Assembly: GCA_902799875.1 (NCBI GenBank)
Contig: CADCCH010000028.1
Span: forward strand, 1-21,089
Origin: an uncultured Bacteroidales bacterium
Lineage (GTDB): Bacteria; Bacteroidota; Bacteroidia; Bacteroidales; Paludibacteraceae
DNA: 21,089 bases
Reading direction: 5' to 3'
The notes beneath the pieces are model-generated. The model made no database searches and was not told the origin of the DNA. It worked only from the letters and a program-made list of their open reading frames with translations. Positions 16,313-21,089 of this stretch are shown piece by piece (the first letter of the stretch is position 1; every line of letters begins with the position of its first letter). The position numbers and the translations under genes are program-made.

Positions 16313-17395
16313 TTATTGCGCTATTTGACGTCCCATAATATCAAAAATCCCTTCTCCGACGATGATATACAACTGTCCGTCACGGAACAGTTTCTCTGCG
16401 CGCGGGGCGAAATCGATCGTAGTGACACCTTCGGTAGGATCTTCCGGATCTATCGGATCTACTGCCTCATCGCTCCACCCGTTACTCTCGCCGACCACGA
16501 AACGCGGATCGGAAGAAGAAACCAAGTGCGCCATCTGCACGGCTTGTCCCGCTTTCTCTCCCCATATATACTCCGCCAGATACGGATAGTCGATAAACGG
16601 ATTGCGGTTGTGCTGGAAATTGCTCACCGCGTCCATACGACGTATCTCTTTCTCTGAAACCGGATCCTGACGATGCCAGGTAATGAGCACCTCTTGCTCC
16701 CATGGTTGGAACTCCAGATAGTTATCATTTTGCATGGCGAACTTAGAGCCTACATCTTTGTTATCGAGTCGCCATCCCTGGTACTGCGAGCAGACGGTCG
16801 GATCGTAATTGCCGTTGACATCCTTTCCGTAGCACGTAGCCATATAGAAATACGCACGCGCGAAGTCTCCTTTGTATTCATCTTTGGGCTCAAAGATATA
16901 GAAATCGACATTCAGCGAGTCGTGATGCTGCTTTCCGATCTTGAGAGAACCCGACGTCTTAACCAGATTGGTCACTATACCCAAGGGATAGTTACTTCGC
17001 GCACTGTTCGCAGTAGAATTAGACGGATTCAGATGATAACAATCCTTGTACGCATCGTTCTTGGCGCCGCCCCACCACGATTTAGCAAAACTATGCTCGA
17101 TATTGCAACCAGTGACTACCGATCCCGGAGCGGCAAACTTATACCAGGTATCGCAGTACATGTCCTCGCAGTATCCCTCCGCATTTTGATCGGAATAGTA
17201 GAACACCTCCCATGTAGAGCCGATTCCGTTACCATAGGGGATAACGGTGTGGTCCCGGATAAGGGTTTTGAGGGTACCTTTGAGTACGCAGTCTTGCAGT
17301 CCGTTGACGGAATTGTAAAAACCTTCCGGCATCTGCTCGGCTGTCAGGCTGAGCGTGCAACAAACAAGAAGGATAGATAATAAATTTCGTTTCAT
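16313..17395 (-). CDS. Secreted endonuclease I family protein (360 residues)
   Basis: This protein belongs to the endonuclease I (EndA/Vvn, Endonuclease_1) family of beta-beta-alpha-metal nucleases, which cut DNA or RNA non-specifically outside the cytoplasm. It has a signal peptide (residues 1-19, ending L-T-A). The active-site region is visible: N-I-E-H with catalytic H101, K-S-W-W-G-G, then C-Y-H-L-N-P (119-124) and N-S-A-R-S-N-Y-P (130-137) carrying the metal-binding asparagine. The family signatures W-H-R-Q-D-P-V-S (240-247) and N-R-N-P-F-I-D-Y-P (263-271) follow. Cysteines are frequent, as expected for a disulfide-stabilised exported enzyme. The C-terminus (R-D-G-Q-L-Y-I-I ... G-R-Q-I-A-Q) is the short tail shared with two neighbouring secreted proteins. 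It lies 4 bases after a paralogue and is last in the operon. It may scavenge nucleotides from extracellular DNA or degrade DNA in biofilms (inference). Confidence 0.9.
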   Translation of the reverse strand: MKRNLLSILLVCCTLSLTAEQMPEGFYNSVNGLQDCVLKGTLKTLIRDHTVIPYGNGIGSTWEVFYYSDQNAEGYCEDMYCDTWYKFAAPGSVVTGCNIEHSFAKSWWGGAKNDAYKDCYHLNPSNSTANSARSNYPLGIVTNLVKTSGSLKIGKQHHDSLNVDFYIFEPKDEYKGDFARAYFYMATCYGKDVNGNYDPTVCSQYQGWRLDNKDVGSKFAMQNDNYLEFQPWEQEVLITWHRQDPVSEKEIRRMDAVSNFQHNRNPFIDYPYLAEYIWGEKAGQAVQMAHLVSSSDPRFVVGESNGWSDEAVDPIDPEDPTEGVTTIDFAPRAEKLFRDGQLYIIVGEGIFDIMGRQIAQ

Positions 17396-17399
17396 GGTA

Positions 17400-19091
17400 T
17401 TAGTTAATTTTTTGTCCTGTTACCGTATAAGTATGATCGCCCACACGGATATAGAGGCGACCGTTGATCAATAGTTTTTGATTTTGGATTTTAGATTCTT
17501 GATTGACGAGCGTCTGCGTCGCGTTGCAGGACGTCAAGTAGTCGGAATAAATCGTTGTCAGACCGGAACCGTTCACCGTTACCGCTACTTCGGCAAAACG
17601 ACGATTGGAACTAGAACCACCTACGGTGAAGGTTACCTCATCGGCATTGCCGGTCCATGTACTGCCGTTGAGTGTCCCGGTATTGACCGTAATCGGATTC
17701 GTGCCGTCTCCGGAACCGAAGGTAAGCTCGATCTTCGTCATCCCTTGCGCACTCACAGTCATCGTGTTACCCGGATAACAACGTACCGCCTCACCGGTGG
17801 TATAGTACTTGGGTGTATTCGTCTGGGCCGTCCCCTTCGCAAACGTGATCGTCACATCGCCTTGGGTTACAGTCGTCACGTTAGAGCCGTTACCGTAGCC
17901 CTGCGCTTTCATGTTGATGGTCTCTGACCGCTCTACTTGTCCGGTACTTGTCACCTCTTTGTGGGCAAACACAGCGTGGAAGGTCACATCAAATACCACC
18001 GCAGGCATATAGGCTATATTCGAGAACTCAACGATATCCGCCGGCAGGTAGTCCGGTAATACGCCTTTCCACGAACCGCCTGCCCAACCGTAGAAGCTCT
18101 CGCTCGTCTCGGAGCAAGATGTCGGCTCGGCGGGTAAGCTGGCAGGGCGGTTTCCGGCACGAACAGAGTCAATCTTCAGTACCTCACCGTTCACCTTCCA
18201 CGTCACACCGTACTTGGTGACTTGTGTTATGCTTTCGCAGGTCGGAGTCATGGACGAGAGATCCACTGTCTGTCCAACTTTGTCGCCCCAGATATATTCC
18301 ACCAAATCCGGGTAGTCGATAAACGGATTGCGGTTGTTTTGTTCCCCATATACCCCCTGATTGCGGTCGATCTCTTTTTCGCTTACGGGATCGTTGCGAT
18401 GCCAATCGAGCAGGAAAGAGAGACTGTAACTCGTCAGATTAGTCGGGCTGGAGGTGAACATACTGGAGCCGTTACCGGAGTTCAGGATCTTATCTCTATA
18501 CCGCGCCACCATATAAAAGAACGTACGCGCGAGATCACCCTTGTACCGATCGTCCGGCTCGTAACAGGTTCCGCTATAACCGGTTTTGGAAGAAGTACCG
18601 AGTTTACCTAAGGCATGATGGTCCGGATCACCGCTGAAGCCTTTGTTCGTACCTACGACGCCGTACGGGTAGTTCGAACGCAAGTTATTAACTCGGGCAT
18701 CCGTCGGATACACATTGAACATATCCGATACCATCGGACCGGAACCTAACCAGGACTGACAGCATACGTGCTCTTTGTTCCAACCGTCGCAGACCATACT
18801 CTGCGCCTTATTGGCATCGTCGTACACAAAACGACAAGTCGAATACACATCCCAAAGCGTGTCTGCATAGAAGTCCGTATTCAGGTAATGGATCTCCAGA
18901 CCCTTGTACGAGATCTCGTTGTAATTACGCGAGATACAGGTCTGCAGCGCATTCAGGATATTGTCCGCCCCCTTCTTGCCGTCCACACCGCTGTAATAAT
19001 TCGCCGGAATAGCCGCTACACCGGTGACGACGTTCGCTGTGATACTAACGGAGCACAGAAGACAGAATATAGAAAATAGAACTTTTCTCAT
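17400..19091 (-). CDS. Secreted endonuclease I family protein with extra C-terminal domains (563 residues)
   Basis: This is a second endonuclease I paralogue with a signal peptide (residues 1-19). The catalytic region has N-K-E-H with H108, Q-S-W-L-G-S, M-F-N-V-Y-P-T-D (124-131) and N-N-L-R-S-N-Y-P-Y-G (135-144). Here F-N replaces the usual H-L before the Y-P, and a C-C pair follows the catalytic H-V. W-H-R-N-D-P-V-S and N-R-N-P-F-I-D-Y-P are conserved. Unlike the 360-residue copy it continues with a module of the Listeria-Bacteroides (Flg_new-like) type at about 290-380, including Y-G-W-A-G-G-S-W and D-V-T-F-H-A-V-F-A. A beta-sandwich region follows at about 385-510, then the short shared tail (N-G-R-L-Y-I-R-V ... 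T-G-Q-K-I-N). The added domains suggest substrate or surface binding. Its ATG overlaps the stop of the dihydrolipoyl dehydrogenase gene (ATGA), so translation is probably coupled. Likely function: extracellular nucleic acid breakdown. Confidence 0.88.
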   Translation of the reverse strand: MRKVLFSIFCLLCSVSITANVVTGVAAIPANYYSGVDGKKGADNILNALQTCISRNYNEISYKGLEIHYLNTDFYADTLWDVYSTCRFVYDDANKAQSMVCDGWNKEHVCCQSWLGSGPMVSDMFNVYPTDARVNNLRSNYPYGVVGTNKGFSGDPDHHALGKLGTSSKTGYSGTCYEPDDRYKGDLARTFFYMVARYRDKILNSGNGSSMFTSSPTNLTSYSLSFLLDWHRNDPVSEKEIDRNQGVYGEQNNRNPFIDYPDLVEYIWGDKVGQTVDLSSMTPTCESITQVTKYGVTWKVNGEVLKIDSVRAGNRPASLPAEPTSCSETSESFYGWAGGSWKGVLPDYLPADIVEFSNIAYMPAVVFDVTFHAVFAHKEVTSTGQVERSETINMKAQGYGNGSNVTTVTQGDVTITFAKGTAQTNTPKYYTTGEAVRCYPGNTMTVSAQGMTKIELTFGSGDGTNPITVNTGTLNGSTWTGNADEVTFTVGGSSSNRRFAEVAVTVNGSGLTTIYSDYLTSCNATQTLVNQESKIQNQKLLINGRLYIRVGDHTYTVTGQKIN

Positions 19092-20428
19092 AGTATCTCA
19101 TGAAGTATTTCGCTTACTGTCGGGTGCGGGAAGACCACTTGTTGGAACTCCGCAACGGTGTAACCCATACGTACTGCAAACGAGGCGGCGGACACGAACT
19201 CCGAGCAGGGATTACCGATCATATGGACCCCAAGCACACTGTGGTTCTTGGCATCAACAATCATCTTGCAGAGCCCTGTTTCGCCTTCGTTCTCTGCCAT
19301 AAAACGGCCGGAGAAAGTCATCGGCAGTTTGCGTACTTCCACAGGAATGGACATCGACTCTGCTTGACTCTCCGTGATACCGACGGACGCTATCTCCGGA
19401 TTCGTATAAACTACCGACGGGATGGCGTTGTAGGCGATTCGCTGGAGCGGGATGACTTTAAGCATGCGACCGATTGCCACTTCGGCTTGACGTGCTGCTA
19501 CGTGGGCTAACATAATCTTTCCCGTCACATCACCGCAGGCATACACGTTCGGCAGGTTCGTCTTGCAGAAATCGTCGATCACGATAGCACCGCGATTGAG
19601 TTCGATATCGTTCAAGGCCTCCAGACCGTTGAGGTTCGCACGGCGGCCTACAGAGACAAGGATCTTGTCGGCTTCGTACTCCACTCCATTCGCCGTTACT
19701 TTACCGCCGTTGATGGATTCGACACGGGTTTCCGTGAGGATATTGATGCCGGCTTTGCGGTATTTGTCTGCGAGGACGGTGACCACTTCCGGATCGAGAT
19801 TCGGGAGGATGGACGGCAAGGCTTCGATGACCGTAACAGGTATACCGAGTTCGTGATACAACGTCGCAAACTCCATACCGATGACACCACCACCGACGAT
19901 AATGATGGACTTCGGCAACTCCGTTGCATTCAGGGCATCGGTGCTGTCCCATACGTGTTCGTTGTCTTGGATACCCGGGATAGGCGGCACAAAGTTCGTC
20001 GAGCCCGTACAGATCATCAGGTTCTCTGCCTCGTACGTCTCGCCGTTGCAGGAGATGGTCACGAGTTCGTCTGTGCGGGATTCGACTTTCGCAAAACCAC
20101 TCACCAGCGTACAATGCTCATTATTAAGGCGCTGCTTGATACCGGCTACCAGCTTGCGAACCACAATCGTCTTGCGTTTCTGCATCGCCGCAAAATCGAA
20201 GGTAACGTTCTCCGCCGTTACTCCGTATTTCTGCGCGTGCGTCGCGTTAAAGTACTGTTTCGCTCCGTACAGCAACGACTTCGTCGGGATACAACCTACA
20301 TTGAGGCACGTACCGCCGACTGCAATCTGCTCAAAGAGCACGACATCTTTACCGGCTTTGGAGGCGCGTTCTGCGGCCGTATAGCCTGCCGGGCCTCCAC
20401 CGATTATTGCTAAAAAATATTTACTCAT
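19088..20428 (-). CDS. lpdA: Dihydrolipoyl dehydrogenase (E3)
   Basis: This flavoenzyme reoxidises dihydrolipoamide with NAD+ in 2-oxoacid dehydrogenase complexes or the glycine cleavage system, in the cytoplasm. I choose the start at 20428 (446 residues, M-S-K-Y-F-L-A-I-I-G-G-G). It places the FAD-binding G-G-G-P-A-G at residues 10-15 near the N-terminus and makes an ATGA overlap with the preceding gene; an in-frame upstream start at 20476 would add 16 unlikely residues. The redox pair C41/C46 sits in G-G-T-C-L-N-V-G-C-I-P-T-K, the NAD-binding G-G-G-V-I-G follows mid-protein, then A-C-G-D-V-T-G, and the catalytic H435-E440 dyad in H-P-T-V-S-E. The length is at the short end for E3. No E1/E2 or glycine-cleavage genes are nearby, so its partner complex is not shown by context. 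Intact. Confidence 0.9.
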   Translation of the reverse strand: MSKYFLAIIGGGPAGYTAAERASKAGKDVVLFEQIAVGGTCLNVGCIPTKSLLYGAKQYFNATHAQKYGVTAENVTFDFAAMQKRKTIVVRKLVAGIKQRLNNEHCTLVSGFAKVESRTDELVTISCNGETYEAENLMICTGSTNFVPPIPGIQDNEHVWDSTDALNATELPKSIIIVGGGVIGMEFATLYHELGIPVTVIEALPSILPNLDPEVVTVLADKYRKAGINILTETRVESINGGKVTANGVEYEADKILVSVGRRANLNGLEALNDIELNRGAIVIDDFCKTNLPNVYACGDVTGKIMLAHVAARQAEVAIGRMLKVIPLQRIAYNAIPSVVYTNPEIASVGITESQAESMSIPVEVRKLPMTFSGRFMAENEGETGLCKMIVDAKNHSVLGVHMIGNPCSEFVSAASFAVRMGYTVAEFQQVVFPHPTVSEILHEIL

Positions 20429-20883
20429 ATGCTTCTTAAGAATATTCGAACGGATTCTGCAATCATTTCCGGACACGGCCGTTTCTCGTAGTACTGCTGC
20501 GTACGCTCGGCGGGTTTGGGCTCTTCCGGACGCGGCGCGAGTCCGAGGAGTTCCGCGCAGATCAAACTGCCGTACTTTCCTTTAAATTCTCCGGCTAATT
20601 GTTGCACGAAGGCGTAGTTCGCCATCTTACCCTCGTTGTCGTGCGGCGTACAGGAACCGTTCTGCAGGCCCGCCAGCATAAACATACCGCTTGCCGCACC
20701 GCAGACTAACCGCATACGACCCATACCGCCTCCGAAAGAGGCAGAAAGACGCAAGGCGAAGGACTCGTCCGTGATTCCGTACAGATCGGCGCAGGAAGTA
20801 AACACCGCCTGAGAGCAGTTATAGCCCTGTTTGAACAACTCCACCGCGCGCTGCGCACGGCGCTCAATCTCTTGTTCGCTCAT
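20425..20883 (-). CDS. C_GCAxxG_C_C family redox-type protein
   Basis: This 152-residue cytoplasmic protein of the C_GCAxxG_C_C family (predicted redox-active or metal-binding) has no signal peptide. Cysteines stand at C23 (G-Y-N-C-S-Q-A-V), C31, C61 (V-C-G-A-A-S-G), C78, C109 (S-L-I-C-A-E-L-L-G-L) and C137 (R-P-C-P-E-M-I), matching the family pattern in order and spacing. A glycine-rich F-G-G-G-M-G-R-M precedes the C-G-A-A-S-G core. It is first in the operon, with a strong promoter about 20 bases upstream, and its stop overlaps the dihydrolipoyl dehydrogenase start (ATGA). The exact function of the family is not established. The link to a thiol-handling flavoenzyme suggests a redox role, which is inference. 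Confidence 0.88.
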   Translation of the reverse strand: MSEQEIERRAQRAVELFKQGYNCSQAVFTSCADLYGITDESFALRLSASFGGGMGRMRLVCGAASGMFMLAGLQNGSCTPHDNEGKMANYAFVQQLAGEFKGKYGSLICAELLGLAPRPEEPKPAERTQQYYEKRPCPEMIAESVRIFLRSI

Positions 20884-20902
20884 AATAAAACCAATTGGAC
20901 TG

Positions 20903-20934
20903 CAAAGGTACTGCTTTTTTTTGAGATGTGCAAA
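20903..20934 (-). promoter_or_regulatory. Promoter of the redox protein / lpdA / nuclease operon
   Basis: TTTG at 20934-20931, a 20-base spacer with a run of eight A, and TACCTTTG at 20910-20903 on the minus strand. Transcription would start near 20897, so the leader before the ATG at 20883 is only about 14 bases. As all following genes overlap or nearly touch, this one promoter probably drives all four. Confidence 0.78.
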
Positions 20935-20950
20935 TAAAAAGGGGATTTTT

Positions 20951-20983
20951 TTAGGTTGACGTCAGGTAGACGTTAGGTTGACG
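20951..20983. repeat. Three tandem 11-base repeats
   Basis: The unit TTAGGTTGACG occurs at 20951-20961 and 20973-20983, with a variant TCAGGTAGACG between them at 20962-20972. A partial fourth unit begins with TCGGG. No function is apparent. Confidence 0.7.
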
Positions 20984-20995
20984 TCGGGAGTGAGG

Positions 20996-21089
20996 TGTCC
21001 CCAAAAAGTTGGACAGGGTTAGTAAATATTGTTAAGTATTTGTGTGTTCGTTGACATATTGTTTGTGTGTTTTTGCCGGTATTTTACAG
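20996..21089. mobile_element. Possible insertion-sequence end
   Basis: From 20996 the sequence TGTCCCCAAAAAGTTGGACA resembles terminal inverted repeats of IS3-family elements, which often carry an A-A-A-A-G-T-T-x-G-A-C-A motif. It is itself an inverted repeat (TGTCC ... GGACA). No transposase is visible before the window ends, so the element, if real, lies to the right. Tentative. Confidence 0.3.

Noticed and set aside
20429..20476. Longer start for dihydrolipoyl dehydrogenase
   Set aside because: It would overlap the upstream gene by 52 bases and put a polar extension before the FAD-binding motif; the start at 20428 gives a standard N-terminus and an ATGA overlap.

Overview
The window looks like chromosomal DNA of an anaerobic, probably gut-associated member of the Bacteroidales. 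The evidence is: promoters of the Bacteroidetes type (TTTG, 20-base spacer, TAnnTTTG); starts with no clear Shine-Dalgarno sequence; a giant exported protein with a type IX secretion (T9SS) C-terminal domain; oxygen-sensitive class III ribonucleotide reductase as the nrd system; and a Bacteroidetes-type tyrosine recombinase. I cannot name genus or species.

Left edge (1-830). A tyrosine recombinase gene runs off the left end on the minus strand. Upstream of it lies a tRNA-His gene, also minus, that follows the tRNA pattern exactly up to the 5' half of the T-stem and then departs into unrelated sequence. This is best read as one end of an integrated element whose crossover is in the tRNA. The tRNA promoter is intact and faces the recombinase, with a terminator-like hairpin between them. 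A divergent promoter serves the next genes.

829-11763 (plus). A two-gene unit encodes a 315-residue outer-membrane beta-barrel protein and, 6 bases later, a 3326-residue secreted protein. The large protein has a signal peptide, about 54 modules of roughly 57 residues, a distinct C-terminal region and a T9SS sorting domain. The modules carry a C-E-G-D type cysteine, a G-C-D-S type cysteine, or both, in an ordered pattern. The pair looks like a giant surface adhesin with its outer-membrane partner. It is the most unusual system in the window.

11783-14441 (minus). nrdD-nrdG, overlapping by 7 bases, supplies deoxynucleotides without oxygen. The convergent end is a strong hairpin shared with the giant gene. 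Upstream of the nrdD promoter, 14470-14610 is an AT-rich stretch with duplicated DnaA-box-like sequences around an inverted repeat.

14627-16270 (minus). A monocistronic secreted protein of unknown function, with its own promoter and terminator.

16313-20934 (minus). One tight operon reads, in transcription order: a C_GCAxxG_C_C redox-type protein, dihydrolipoyl dehydrogenase, then two secreted endonuclease I proteins. The first three genes are linked by ATGA stop-start overlaps and the last by a 4-base gap. The nucleases and the unknown secreted protein all end in the same short C-terminal motif.

Right edge (20935-21089). Three 11-base tandem repeats and a sequence resembling an insertion-sequence end. 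No gene is visible there.
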